A DNA stretch of 64,000 bases from Shewanella oncorhynchi (GTDB lineage: Bacteria > Pseudomonadota > Gammaproteobacteria > Enterobacterales > Shewanellaceae). Both the position numbers and the translations under genes were made by a program. The notes beneath the pieces were generated by a model that saw only the letters and a program-made list of their open reading frames with translations, was not told the origin of the DNA and ran no database searches. Of the stretch, positions 35,418 through 44,093 are shown one piece after another; the first letter of the stretch is position 1, and each line of letters begins with the position of its first letter. The DNA lies in assembly GCF_012584455.1 (NCBI RefSeq), contig NZ_JABAEB010000001.1, positions 186,001 to 250,000 on the forward strand, read 5' to 3'.

Positions 35418-36896
35418 ATGGATACTATCCTTATCGTCGATGACAATCATGCCATCTGCCAAGCCCTAGGTTTGATGCTAGAACTCAATGATTATCGGGT
35501 GCTGATTTGTCACAGCCCAGAGGACGCCCTTGGGTTATTGACGACTCAAGATGTGGATTTAGTGATTCAAGATATGAACTTTACTCGGGATACCACCTCG
35601 GGTGAGGAAGGTCGGCAGTTGTTTTATGCCCTGCGCGAACGCCAAGGGGATTTGCCGATTATTTTGATGACGGCGTGGACGCAACTCGAAACGGCAGTTG
35701 AATTAGTCAAAGCGGGCGCTGCCGATTATATGGGCAAACCTTGGGATGACGCTAAGCTACTCAATAGCATCACTAATCTGATTGCGCTTTATAAACTCTC
35801 CCGTGCTAACCACCGCTTGGAGCGAGTGAATCATCAACGCCAAGTGGCGATCGCCGATGCGGATCTCTGCGGTATTGTCTTTGGCAGCGGTGCTATGCAG
35901 CGTTGCATTGATTTAGCCTTGCAACTGGCACGCTCCGATGTGTCGGTCTTGATCACTGGCCCCAATGGCGCGGGTAAAGACAAGCTTGCCGATATTCTCC
36001 ATGCCAATTCTCCCTTAAAAAACAAACCTTTTATTAAGGTTAATGTCGGCGCCTTGCCGATGGATTTATTAGAGGCCGAGCTGTTTGGTGCCGAGGCGGG
36101 CGCTTTTACTGGCGCGACTAAAGCACGTATGGGCCGTTTCGAAGCGGCCGACGGCGGCACGCTGTTTTTAGATGAAATTGGCAATTTACCTTTGTCTGGC
36201 CAAGTGAAATTATTGCGGGTGCTACAAACCGGCGAATTTGAACGCTTAGGAAGCCATAAAACCCAGAAAGTAAAAGTGCGGGTGATCAGTGCGACCAATG
36301 CGGATCTGGCCCAAGATATCGCCGAAGGGCGATTCCGTGAGGATTTGTTTTACCGCTTAAACGTGATTGAACTGGCATTGCCACCGCTGAATCAACGCAT
36401 CGACGATATTTTACCTTTAGTGCAGCATTTTATTGGCAGCGATTTTAGCTTGAGTAAACCTGCGTTGCAGGCGTTATTACAGCACCGCTGGCCGGGAAAT
36501 GTGCGCGAGCTTGAAAACGCCTGTAAGCGGGCCGTATTGTTGGCGCAAAGCCATGTGTTGACTGAAGCTGACTTTGGTTTGGCACCTGTTGCGAGTGTTA
36601 TAAAATCTGCTTCCAGTGTTTCGGCTGTATCTGAGTCGCGGCTATCTGGCTTGAGACAGTCTGATCCTCTGCCTGTTTATTCGCCCGCTTCCATCCCCGT
36701 AAGTACCGCGTTTTATCATGAGTCTGTTCGTGCCCAAGTGTCGGATGCCAATGAGGCGATAGATGTGAGCCGAGAAGATATCGAAGCGGCGCTAAAACAG
36801 CATCATGGCGTAATTGCTCGGGTGGCAAAAGCGCTTGGACTCAGTCGCCAAGCGTTGTATCGGCGGATGGACAAGTTTGGTTTAGATAAGTCATAG
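35418..36896 (+). CDS. Sigma-54-dependent response regulator (NtrC family)
   Basis: The 492-aa activator has a receiver domain (residues 1-125, acidic pair D8/D9, phosphoacceptor D52 in IQDMNF, Thr in LMTAW, Lys in GKPWD), an AAA+ domain (about 150-380) with a Walker A variant GPNGAGKDK, the sigma-54 contact motif GAFTGA, and Walker B GGTLFLDEIGNLP. A C-terminal Fis-type helix-turn-helix ends VAKALGLSRQALYRRMDKFGL. A long Ser-rich linker joins the last two. With the kinase that follows it forms a two-component pair. The upstream operon has both a sigma-54 promoter and a palindromic enhancer, so this protein is its probable activator. Confidence 0.93.
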   Translation: MDTILIVDDNHAICQALGLMLELNDYRVLICHSPEDALGLLTTQDVDLVIQDMNFTRDTTSGEEGRQLFYALRERQGDLPIILMTAWTQLETAVELVKAGAADYMGKPWDDAKLLNSITNLIALYKLSRANHRLERVNHQRQVAIADADLCGIVFGSGAMQRCIDLALQLARSDVSVLITGPNGAGKDKLADILHANSPLKNKPFIKVNVGALPMDLLEAELFGAEAGAFTGATKARMGRFEAADGGTLFLDEIGNLPLSGQVKLLRVLQTGEFERLGSHKTQKVKVRVISATNADLAQDIAEGRFREDLFYRLNVIELALPPLNQRIDDILPLVQHFIGSDFSLSKPALQALLQHRWPGNVRELENACKRAVLLAQSHVLTEADFGLAPVASVIKSASSVSAVSESRLSGLRQSDPLPVYSPASIPVSTAFYHESVRAQVSDANEAIDVSREDIEAALKQHHGVIARVAKALGLSRQALYRRMDKFGLDKS

Positions 36897-36967
36897 GCCA
36901 AGCGCAGATGCTAGGTCCCAAGTCCCAGCTTCTAGGCGAGAGAAAGGCTATTGATTAAGGAATCTGA

Positions 36968-38656
36968 GTGTTAATTCGAACTAAAATTATCATTTTTTCA
37001 ATGGCTTGCTGCGCCTTTGGCGTCTTGCTGAGTTTTGCCTTGGTGAAGTATATCTCGCCCTATGCTTCGTCTGTTGCTACGTCTAACACGATTGAAATCC
37101 CTGATGTGAATGTGCAACTCGATTTTGCGGAGCTTGAGAAAACGGTCGCTTCCATCGAACTCGCCCTTAACAATAGTGAGCAATTGCAGGAGGCTGCGGC
37201 GATGCAAGCGCACCAGAGGGCCGAGCAGATTAAGGCCGAGCTGCAAAAGCTTGAACAACTTAAACAAGAGCAGTTACAAATAAAACTCTTCAAGTTAGAA
37301 CAACTTAAAGAAGGGCTGTTTAATTCTATTCCTCATGTGGTTGAGCCTTTACGTGTAGAACCGCTATCCATTTTACCGCCCAAAGCACCTGTATCTCCTG
37401 CGGTATCCGCTGAGATAGCGAAGGGAGAGCGTGTCTCTCGTTTGACCTTAGGTGAAGGTTTGATCGTGTTATTTCTCGCTTGTGTTGTCTGTGGTTTAGG
37501 TATTGCTTGGTTGACTCGACATCTCGGCCGCAGTTTAGATTCCCTTGAAGTCGGCTTGCTAAATTTTAGTGATAATGACTTTAGTGTGAGTATTCCTGAA
37601 CATGGCGAAGGTCAGCTCAAAACCTTAGCGCAGTTATTTAACCATAGCGCTGCTAAATTACGCCAAGAAAGGCAGTACATTTACCAGCGGGAGTTATTAC
37701 TGGATAAGGTGATTCAAAGTTCTCCCAATGTGATGTTGTTACTGGACGATCATCAGCGGCTCATTTACGCCAATGATGCGGCGCGTCACCTATTCCATAA
37801 AAAGGGCAGAATGGAAGGCTTGAGCTTAGATGAATTGCTGGTGGATTTGCCCGAAGTATTGGCCTTAGCGCTTAAACATGAAAAGAACGGACTCTTCGCC
37901 ATGGGTGAAGATGATGTGGAAACTTGGTATTTAAGTCGTGGTCATTTTTTATTGAATAACCAACAGCATAACTTAATTTTGCTCAAGCAGATGACCCGCG
38001 AGCTCAATCGTCAAGAGGTGGCAGTGTGGAAGAAAGTGATCCGCATTATTAGCCATGAACTCAATAACTCAGTGGCGCCCATCGCCTCTATGGTGAACTC
38101 GGGGCGGTTACTGACTAAAGATCTGGATAATCCAAAACTTAAGCTGATTTTCGATACTATCGAGAATCGCACCAGTCATCTAAGCCAGTTTATCTTTAAC
38201 TATGCCCGTTTTGCTAAGTTGCCGCTCCCGCAACGGCGTCAGGTGAATTGGACGCAATTTACTGCCCAGTTGACTCAGCATTATCCCTTTAAACTCATTC
38301 ATGAGTTACCTGAGGTTGATGGTTTTTTCGATCAAGGACAGATGGAGCAAGTGCTCCTCAATTTACTTAAAAACGCCCATGAATCTGGCTCAAACCCCGA
38401 GGATGTCACTCTATCGATTCGGTATCAAACCTTAGTGGATGGTGGAGGTTTTAGTATTGTGATTGAGGATCGCGGCGCAGGTATGTCTGGTGAAGTATTA
38501 GAACAGGCGCTACTGCCGTTTTACTCAACAAAACAATCGGGTACAGGCTTAGGTTTACCTTTGTGCCGTGAAATTATCGAAGCCCACGATGGCAGTATTA
38601 GCATGCATAATCGCAGTGACGGTGGCCTGTTGGTTCGACTATGGTTGCCACAATAA
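36968..38656 (+). CDS. Membrane sensor histidine kinase
   Basis: The 562-aa kinase starts at GTG after AGGA. Helix 1 lies at residues 8-27, then a periplasmic coiled-coil region of about 90 residues rich in Glu, Gln, Lys and Leu (ELQKLEQLKQEQLQIK), helix 2 near 160-182, a HAMP-like linker, and a PAS-like domain (VMLLLDDHQRLIYANDAAR). The H-box IRIISHELNNSVAPI, N-box QVLLNLLKNAHESG, and G-boxes IEDRGAGM and GTGLGLPLC complete the transmitter. SHELNN is the form seen in kinases that pair with NtrC-type regulators. Its partner is the gene just upstream. The input signal is unknown; a coiled-coil sensor of envelope stress or peptides is possible. Confidence 0.92.
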   Translation: MLIRTKIIIFSMACCAFGVLLSFALVKYISPYASSVATSNTIEIPDVNVQLDFAELEKTVASIELALNNSEQLQEAAAMQAHQRAEQIKAELQKLEQLKQEQLQIKLFKLEQLKEGLFNSIPHVVEPLRVEPLSILPPKAPVSPAVSAEIAKGERVSRLTLGEGLIVLFLACVVCGLGIAWLTRHLGRSLDSLEVGLLNFSDNDFSVSIPEHGEGQLKTLAQLFNHSAAKLRQERQYIYQRELLLDKVIQSSPNVMLLLDDHQRLIYANDAARHLFHKKGRMEGLSLDELLVDLPEVLALALKHEKNGLFAMGEDDVETWYLSRGHFLLNNQQHNLILLKQMTRELNRQEVAVWKKVIRIISHELNNSVAPIASMVNSGRLLTKDLDNPKLKLIFDTIENRTSHLSQFIFNYARFAKLPLPQRRQVNWTQFTAQLTQHYPFKLIHELPEVDGFFDQGQMEQVLLNLLKNAHESGSNPEDVTLSIRYQTLVDGGGFSIVIEDRGAGMSGEVLEQALLPFYSTKQSGTGLGLPLCREIIEAHDGSISMHNRSDGGLLVRLWLPQ

Positions 38657-38681
38657 TGCTAGCGTTTTGAATAAACACCGT

Positions 38682-38708
38682 AATGCGACTCTTAAGTCGC
38701 ATTTTTAT
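38682..38708 (+). terminator. Terminator after the histidine kinase gene
   Basis: A 9-bp perfect stem (aatgcgact at 38682-38690, agtcgcatt at 38695-38703) has a ctta loop and a TTTTT tail. It separates the two-component genes from csgEFG, which therefore need their own promoter in the 38709-38954 region. Confidence 0.85.
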
Positions 38709-38954
38709 TGCTTATCTTATCCGCTTGTTTAAAGCATAACTCCTATCCTCAACTGCCTCTTGGCGTATTAGCCAAATGGGCTATTTTTGCCTTTTTACCT
38801 TAGCTCTTCGGGCTAATTTGCCCCCCAGCGTAATGACGGGAGATCTTTAACCCTGTTAACCTGTTTTACCGAAAATTTGCGTTAAAACTCACCTTGTTCT
38901 AACAGAGGTTAGCGCGGTTTTTAAGGTTCGATTAAAAAGGTTAAGGAGGGATAA

Positions 38955-39365
38955 GTGAAACAGTTAAAACAGCGTCTGCTTACTTACGTTTTATGTCCAT
39001 TCCTGCTGCTGGCTTCCCCTATCACTATTGCCGATAACGACATTGAAATTAGTGGCTTAGTAATAGATAGAACCTTGACTCGGTTTGGTAAGGACTTTGG
39101 CTTTTACTACTCAAGCTATTGGCGCGAACTGCCCTTTACCCAAGGCTTTAACGTCACTCTATATGAGACAGTGTTTCCACAGGCTGGAACCGTTTTAACC
39201 TTAGAGGTAAACGGGACTCGGATTTACACCACCCATTTTGGTCGTCGTGCAAATCCGATTAAAGAGAGCGCAGAGCAGGCGATTTTGCTTACGATTGATT
39301 ATTTAGCGCAAGTCAGAGCCAATGCAATAACAGGTGATTTTTCAGGAACATCGGACGACTTTTAG
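38955..39365 (+). CDS. csgE: Curli assembly protein CsgE
   Basis: CsgE is the periplasmic adaptor that caps the CsgG pore and directs curlin subunits into it. The 136-aa protein has a signal peptide (residues 1 to about 27, ending TIA) and the family pattern DIEISGLVIDRTLTRFGKDFGFYYSS, YWRELPF and LYETVFPQAGTVLTLEVNG. A GGAGGG site lies six bases before the GTG start. csgF follows at 10 bp. No csgA, csgB or csgD is next to it, so the subunits are encoded elsewhere or are different amyloid proteins. Confidence 0.93.
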   Translation: MKQLKQRLLTYVLCPFLLLASPITIADNDIEISGLVIDRTLTRFGKDFGFYYSSYWRELPFTQGFNVTLYETVFPQAGTVLTLEVNGTRIYTTHFGRRANPIKESAEQAILLTIDYLAQVRANAITGDFSGTSDDF

Positions 39366-39375
39366 GATAATAATA

Positions 39376-39771
39376 ATGACATACAGGACGTTACTTGCTC
39401 TTGTCACGCTATGTGTGGCAAGCAGTGGCCAAGCCACTGAATTGATTTATACGCCAGTGAATCCCAGTTTTGGCGGCAATCCACAAAATGGGGCTTTTCT
39501 ATTAAATAAAGCCCAAGCCCAGAATGACAATAAATCTACCTCGACCGAGAAGGACTTTGTCACCCGTTTTAAAGAATCCCTAGAGCGTAATATCATTAAC
39601 TCAATCACCCGCGGTGTTGCTGATGGTGAAATTACCGATGGTGTTTACGATACAGGTGATTTTCGGATTGAAGTGGCTTCAACGGGAAATGGCGTGATGC
39701 TAACTATTACTAATACTGAAACCGGTGAAGTCACTGTGATTGAAATGCCGACATTCGGAGGAGTCAACTAA
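39376..39771 (+). CDS. csgF: Curli assembly protein CsgF
   Basis: CsgF sits in the outer part of the CsgG pore and nucleates fibres at the cell surface. The 131-aa protein has a signal peptide ending GQA, followed by the mature N-terminus TELIYTPVNPSFGGNPQNG, the conserved CsgG-binding segment, and a C-terminal EIPTFGG-like end (IEMPTFGGVN). I start at ATG 39376 rather than an earlier in-frame codon at 39334, which would lie inside csgE. Stop and csgG start overlap (TAATG). Confidence 0.93.
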   Translation: MTYRTLLALVTLCVASSGQATELIYTPVNPSFGGNPQNGAFLLNKAQAQNDNKSTSTEKDFVTRFKESLERNIINSITRGVADGEITDGVYDTGDFRIEVASTGNGVMLTITNTETGEVTVIEMPTFGGVN

Positions 39772-40577
39772 TGGCCCGTCTAGTGTTAGTGAGTTTATTA
39801 CTGTTAAGTGTGTCGGCCTGTAGCCTGATCTCCAAACCCGATTTAAATATCACGGCTGCCGAGGTTAACCCCTTGAGTGAGGTGATGCGAGGGCTGCAAA
39901 CTCAACCAGGACCTAAGTTTCCTATCCCTGTGGCCGTGTATTCCTTTCGCGATCAAACTGGCCAATATAAGCCGCAGGCTAACGTGAGTTCGTTTTCGAC
40001 CGCGGTTACTCAGGGCGCAACATCGATGTTGATGCAGACTTTGCTCGACTCTAAATGGTTTACACCCGTTGAGCGTGAAGGGCTACAAAATTTGCTTACC
40101 GAGCGTAAGATCAGCAATAAACAGAGCGGTACTAAGGGCGATGAAGTGCCTGTATTATCCACCGCCAGATTGTTACTCGAAGGCGGGGTGATTAGTTATG
40201 AGACCAACACTAGCACAGGTGGTAGCGGTGTCGAATACTACGGCATTGGCGCCTCTGAAATGTACCGTGAAGATCTGGTGACCATTTATCTACGCGCCGT
40301 GGATGTACACACAGGTAAAGTCATGATGTCGGTCTCAACCAGCAAACGAGTCTTGTCCCAAGAAATGCGTGCGGGTTTGTTCCGTTACACGAGTTTAAAT
40401 CGATTAGCCGAGGCTGAAGTCGGTTTTACTACCAATGAGCCAGTGCAATTTTGCGTATTACAAGCCATTGAATTGGCGGTCGCTGAGCTGATTGATAAGG
40501 GTATCAAACAAGGTTACTGGAGCCCAACTCAAGTGGCGCAGCCAGCAGAAAAAGCCCAGGAGTTGAGTCAGGGCTAG
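39771..40577 (+). CDS. csgG: Curli secretion lipoprotein CsgG
   Basis: CsgG forms the nonameric outer-membrane pore that exports curli subunits. The 268-aa protein has a lipoprotein signal with lipobox LSVSAC, then PVAVYSFRDQTGQYKP, SSFSTAVTQGATSML, FTPVEREGLQNLLTERKI and GGVISYETNTSTGGSGVEYYGIGAS, all matching CsgG through the pore-lining region. Length is close to that of E. coli CsgG (277 aa). Its ATG overlaps the csgF stop. A strong terminator follows about 75 bp after the stop. Confidence 0.95.
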   Translation: MARLVLVSLLLLSVSACSLISKPDLNITAAEVNPLSEVMRGLQTQPGPKFPIPVAVYSFRDQTGQYKPQANVSSFSTAVTQGATSMLMQTLLDSKWFTPVEREGLQNLLTERKISNKQSGTKGDEVPVLSTARLLLEGGVISYETNTSTGGSGVEYYGIGASEMYREDLVTIYLRAVDVHTGKVMMSVSTSKRVLSQEMRAGLFRYTSLNRLAEAEVGFTTNEPVQFCVLQAIELAVAELIDKGIKQGYWSPTQVAQPAEKAQELSQG

Positions 40578-40653
40578 GTGCTTGAAAGTCGGTATTAGAT
40601 GCTAGAGCAAAGCAGGCTTCTGCTTTAGCACTTAGTTGCGATAGCGAAAAAGA

Positions 40654-40687
40654 AAACCGAGCCAGTTAAGCTGACTCGGTTTTTTAT
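40654..40687 (+). terminator. Terminator after csgG
   Basis: An 8-bp stem (aaaccgag at 40654-40661, ctcggttt at 40675-40682), extended inward by cag/ctg, is followed by a run of T. It ends the csgEFG transcript. Confidence 0.88.
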
Positions 40688-40724
40688 TGCAGTTATTACA
40701 GCAGTCAGTTGATATTAGGCTATT

Positions 40725-41330
40725 TTAGTCCGCTTGCATGGCCTTCCAAAACAGTTCAAAACTGGCATCGCGGTATGTTCTATCTGTCCCCAAGTGCGGG
40801 TTATCGATAAAGAATCGGGTTGCAGCTAGATATTGGCCGTGGCAGTTTTCTAGCATCAATTCGACTGGATAATGGGCGATTAGCCCCATCATTTGTCCCT
40901 GCTTAATGAGTTCGCTAATAAAGCCTAAGATGCTATTCATCGCTTGATCGCGCACCTTAGCTGCAATCATGGGTGACATTGAATATTGCTGAAAAAACAG
41001 TTGTTTGACAGGGTTATCCAGCGACCAATCTATCGCACTTTGCCATAGTTGTAGGGCATTGTGTTTAAGATCGCTGCCCTTATGGGTGTTTAACAGTAAG
41101 GCATCGGCAAATTCTTGTTTTATGTTAAGAAACAAAGATTCCATCAAGGCTTCCTTAGAAGGGAAGTGATGGAACAAGGTGCCCGTTGCTACACCTGCTT
41201 GTTTCGCAATCGAGGCGGTAGACGTGCCATGAAATCCTTGGCTGACAAAGAGCGCTAAAGCAGTATCGAGAATAGCTTGGCGTTTATCAGTCATGGTTTT
41301 AATGGGTTGTGCTGTTGATGGTTTATTCAA
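40725..41330 (-). CDS. TetR-family repressor
   Basis: The 201-aa TetR regulator has an N-terminal helix-turn-helix (GFHGTSTASIAKQAGVATGTLFHHFPSKEALMESLF, residues about 33-68) and an all-helical ligand domain. It lies 17 bp downstream of the aldehyde dehydrogenase gene on the same strand, so the two form one transcript that the regulator probably represses through the dyad at 42862. The start is uncertain. The frame opens at TTG 41330 behind a G-rich site, while an ATG at 41294 (MTDKRQAILDTAL) would give a shorter, more typical N-terminus. Confidence 0.9.
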   Translation of the reverse strand: MNKPSTAQPIKTMTDKRQAILDTALALFVSQGFHGTSTASIAKQAGVATGTLFHHFPSKEALMESLFLNIKQEFADALLLNTHKGSDLKHNALQLWQSAIDWSLDNPVKQLFFQQYSMSPMIAAKVRDQAMNSILGFISELIKQGQMMGLIAHYPVELMLENCHGQYLAATRFFIDNPHLGTDRTYRDASFELFWKAMQAD

Positions 41331-41347
41331 GATTTATCCCCCAATGA

Positions 41348-42772
41348 CTAGCGCAAAAATAGCTTCATTAAGATGCGCTGGATAAAAGTGCCGTAGGGCG
41401 GGTGAACAAATTTGCCTGTGTTGAATCGGCCACGGCTGAGTACCGTTTTAGCGTGGCTGAAGGTCAAAAAGCCTTCCTTGCCATGGTAATGCCCCATGCC
41501 CGACGGGCCTATTCCGCCGAAGGGCGCATCGTCGGCGGCGACATGAAACACGGTTTCATTGATACAAACACCGCCAGAATGGGTCTGCTGGAGGATCTTT
41601 TGCTGAGTTGGCTCATCGAAACTCATCACATAAAGCGCTAAGGGTCTGGCTCTGTGGTTGATGTACTGAATCGCTTCATCTAAGGAGTCGTAGCCAATGA
41701 TCGGCAGTAATGGACCAAAGATTTCCTCTTGCATCAATAGCATGTCTTCACTGGTGTGAGTTATCAACTGAGTTGCGAGTTTACGATGTTGGCTATCTAT
41801 GGCTTCGTCAGTTGCTGAAATAACACGGGCACCTTTTGCTTTGGCGTCTTCGAGCACTGTCATCAAGCGGTCAAACTGACGTGTATTAATGATGCTGCCA
41901 TAGTCCTTATTGTGGTTAATGGTGCCGTACATGGCCTTAAACTTAGCTTGGTAGGCGGCGATAAAGTCATCCACCTTGGCTTTAGGGCAAAGCACATAAT
42001 CAGGTGCGACGCAGATTTGTCCGGCATTCAAACACTTACCGTAAATCATTCGTTCTACTGCTATCTCAAGCGGCATATCGGGGGCGATAATCACAGGCGA
42101 TTTACCACCCAATTCGAGTGTTACTGGGGTGAGGTTATTCGCAGCGGCGCGCATCACATGGCGGCCGACTGTGGTCGAGCCTGTAAAGAGTAAATGATCG
42201 AAGGGCAGGGCAGAAAATTGGGCAGCAATGTCCGCCTCACCTTCAACAACCGCCACGTGGGATTCATCGAAGACTTGTGCCAATAACTGTTTGATCACTT
42301 GGTTGGTCGCTGGGGTAAATTCTGACATTTTGAGCATGGCATGATTACCCGCGGCAATAGCAGTCACTAGCGGGCCAATTGACAGCATGACGGGGAAATT
42401 CCACGGCACGATAATACCGATCACCCCCAAAGGTTGATAATGCACTGTGACTTTGGCGGGTGCGAGTAAGATGCCCGCATGGCGAGCGCTGGGCTTGAGC
42501 CATTTTTTGAGGTTTTTCAAGCTGTAATTGATGTTGTTGATGACAGGCATAATGTCTGAGATCAGGCTGTCATCAATCGATCTATGGCCGTAGTCTTGGC
42601 TTAAGGCTTCGACTAAGGGTGTTTGAAATTGCAGTATGGCCGCCTTAAGTCGAGTTAATTGCTCCACTCGCGTAGCGTAATTAGGATTCGGCGCCGCTAA
42701 ATAACTGCTGCGTTGGCGTTGGAGCAACTGAGTCAGTGGCGAAGTATTAAGGTGTTCGGTGGCCATATTCAT
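41348..42772 (-). CDS. Coniferyl aldehyde dehydrogenase-type aldehyde dehydrogenase
   Basis: The 474-aa NAD(P)-dependent enzyme belongs to the class 3-like/coniferyl aldehyde branch. It has a short N-terminus, VIVPWNFPVMLSIGPLV, LFTGSTTVGRHVM, catalytic Glu in TLELGGKSPVII, catalytic Cys in LNAGQICVAPDYVL, and a C-terminal hydrophobic tail (GTFIQRILMKLFLR) typical of members acting on long-chain or aromatic aldehydes. The ATG at 42772 follows GGAG. It is the first gene of a two-gene unit with the TetR repressor. The actual substrate is not shown by sequence. Confidence 0.9.
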   Translation of the reverse strand: MNMATEHLNTSPLTQLLQRQRSSYLAAPNPNYATRVEQLTRLKAAILQFQTPLVEALSQDYGHRSIDDSLISDIMPVINNINYSLKNLKKWLKPSARHAGILLAPAKVTVHYQPLGVIGIIVPWNFPVMLSIGPLVTAIAAGNHAMLKMSEFTPATNQVIKQLLAQVFDESHVAVVEGEADIAAQFSALPFDHLLFTGSTTVGRHVMRAAANNLTPVTLELGGKSPVIIAPDMPLEIAVERMIYGKCLNAGQICVAPDYVLCPKAKVDDFIAAYQAKFKAMYGTINHNKDYGSIINTRQFDRLMTVLEDAKAKGARVISATDEAIDSQHRKLATQLITHTSEDMLLMQEEIFGPLLPIIGYDSLDEAIQYINHRARPLALYVMSFDEPTQQKILQQTHSGGVCINETVFHVAADDAPFGGIGPSGMGHYHGKEGFLTFSHAKTVLSRGRFNTGKFVHPPYGTFIQRILMKLFLR

Positions 42773-42861
42773 AGTGGTTGCTCCAAGGGAAATGGTAGGC
42801 TGAGTCTTATTCGGTACTTTATTTAAGTAATCGTCTCGATTGAGTCTTTTATTAAATCAGT

Positions 42862-42879
42862 ACCGACTGATTAGTCGGT
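42862..42879. promoter_or_regulatory. TetR-type operator before the aldehyde dehydrogenase gene
   Basis: A perfect 18-bp dyad accgactgattagtcggt (7-bp arms, gatt centre) lies 90 bp upstream of the aldehyde dehydrogenase start in its promoter region. ACTGACT/AGTCGGT-type dyads are usual TetR-family sites. It probably binds the repressor encoded downstream. Confidence 0.75.
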
Positions 42880-42998
42880 TTATCATAGCTTGCTTAGTGA
42901 GATGGTGCAAGGTATCTGGTGAATTTTTGAGCAAGATCACGGCTTGTTGTGGCGTTAGCTTTTACACTAAATCAAGGGTTGTTACATAAGGAGTATGT

Positions 42999-43382
42999 AT
43001 GGCATTGTTAAAGCACGGAATTTCGATTGGTATTGAGCGTTATGGTGATGATGATTTTTTCGTTACCTTTAAAGCTATCGGTACCTTAACTCATCAAGAC
43101 TACGAAATGATGGTGCCTGTGTTGGAGTCTGCATTAGCTGGGGTGAAAGATCCTGATATATTCGCCTTGGTAGATGTCACCGAGTTGGAAGGCTTGGAAC
43201 TACAGGCTGCTTGGGACGATCTCAAACTTGGGGTGAAGCATATTCGTCATTTCGAGAAAATAGCCATCGTCGGTAAGACGACTTTGCAGGAAGTGTTGGC
43301 TAAATTGGCAAACTGGTTTACGCCTGCTGAGGTAAGGTTTTTTGTTGATAATGGCGATGCTGTTGCTTGGCTGAGAGACTAA
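42999..43382 (+). CDS. SpoIIAA-like (STAS-related) protein
   Basis: The 127-aa cytoplasmic protein matches the SpoIIAA-like family: GISIGIERYGDDDFFVTFKAIGTLTHQDYEMMVPVLESAL at the N-terminus, a middle ALVDVTELEGLELQAAWDDL, and KIAIVGKTT with a C-terminal WFTPAEVRFF. Members bind lipophilic ligands or partner proteins and are often found beside universal stress genes. That is the case here, since two uspA genes follow. AAGGAG precedes the ATG. Specific function unknown. Confidence 0.85.
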   Translation: MALLKHGISIGIERYGDDDFFVTFKAIGTLTHQDYEMMVPVLESALAGVKDPDIFALVDVTELEGLELQAAWDDLKLGVKHIRHFEKIAIVGKTTLQEVLAKLANWFTPAEVRFFVDNGDAVAWLRD

Positions 43383-43490
43383 GGTTGTGAGATGAAGTTT
43401 GTGGTCTGCCAATGCGCTAAATCGGGCGTTATAGCAGCACAGTAAAGATTCACCCAGCAATCCATTCGCGCCATAGAAGGAGTACAAATT

Positions 43491-43922
43491 ATGCGTACAG
43501 GTCAAATACTCTGGCCCACAGATTTTTCGGAAACTGCGGCCCATGCACTGAGTTATGCCATTGAAATGGCTAATCTATACCATGTAGGGCTAAAAATCTT
43601 ACATGTGGTTGAACAGCCGATCGGTGATGAAAACTTTATGATTCTATCTATTACCCCTGAAGAGCTTGCTAAAAGCATGGAGGAAGCGGCGGCAACTAAA
43701 ATGCGAGCACTGTTGGATGGATTGAATACTGAGCTTCCCATCACTACCTTGATCCGCCGTGGCGATCCTGTCTATCAAATTTTAGAAGAGGCCAACAGTA
43801 AAGACATTGGCATGGTAGTAATTGCTAGCCATGGCCGAACTGGGATTTCGCATTTTTTACACACCAATGTCTCAGAAGCGGTGGCGAATGGTGCAGCTTG
43901 TCCTGTGCTTGTGGTTAAGTAA
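43491..43922 (+). CDS. Universal stress protein (UspA family)
   Basis: The 143-aa UspA-fold protein has ILWPTDFSETAAHALSYAIEMA at the start and the ATP-binding motif VVIASHGRTGISHFLHTNVSEAVANGAACPVLVVK at the end (G-2x-G-9x-G-S/T pattern), so it is likely nucleotide-binding. A AGAAGGAG site precedes the ATG. It is very similar in layout to the next gene product, implying tandem duplication. A terminator follows. Confidence 0.9.
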   Translation: MRTGQILWPTDFSETAAHALSYAIEMANLYHVGLKILHVVEQPIGDENFMILSITPEELAKSMEEAAATKMRALLDGLNTELPITTLIRRGDPVYQILEEANSKDIGMVVIASHGRTGISHFLHTNVSEAVANGAACPVLVVK

Positions 43923-43944
43923 CTGGCTTTGACTCTATAAATCC

Positions 43945-43974
43945 AAAGGGCGCTTATAGCGTCCTTTCTTTTTG
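43945..43974 (+). terminator. Terminator after the first uspA gene
   Basis: A ten-pair stem (aaagggcgct at 43945-43954, agcgtccttt at 43958-43967, one G-U) has a three-base loop and a T-rich tail. Confidence 0.8.
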
Positions 43975-44093
43975 ATTGATAAAGAATAATTAATTGAAAT
44001 GGGTACGCAAGAAGCATAGCAAACTGCTATAAAATAGTGGTATTTTGGCCTTAATAATTAGCTTAATTAAAAACTCAAATGATGGATAAGCTT

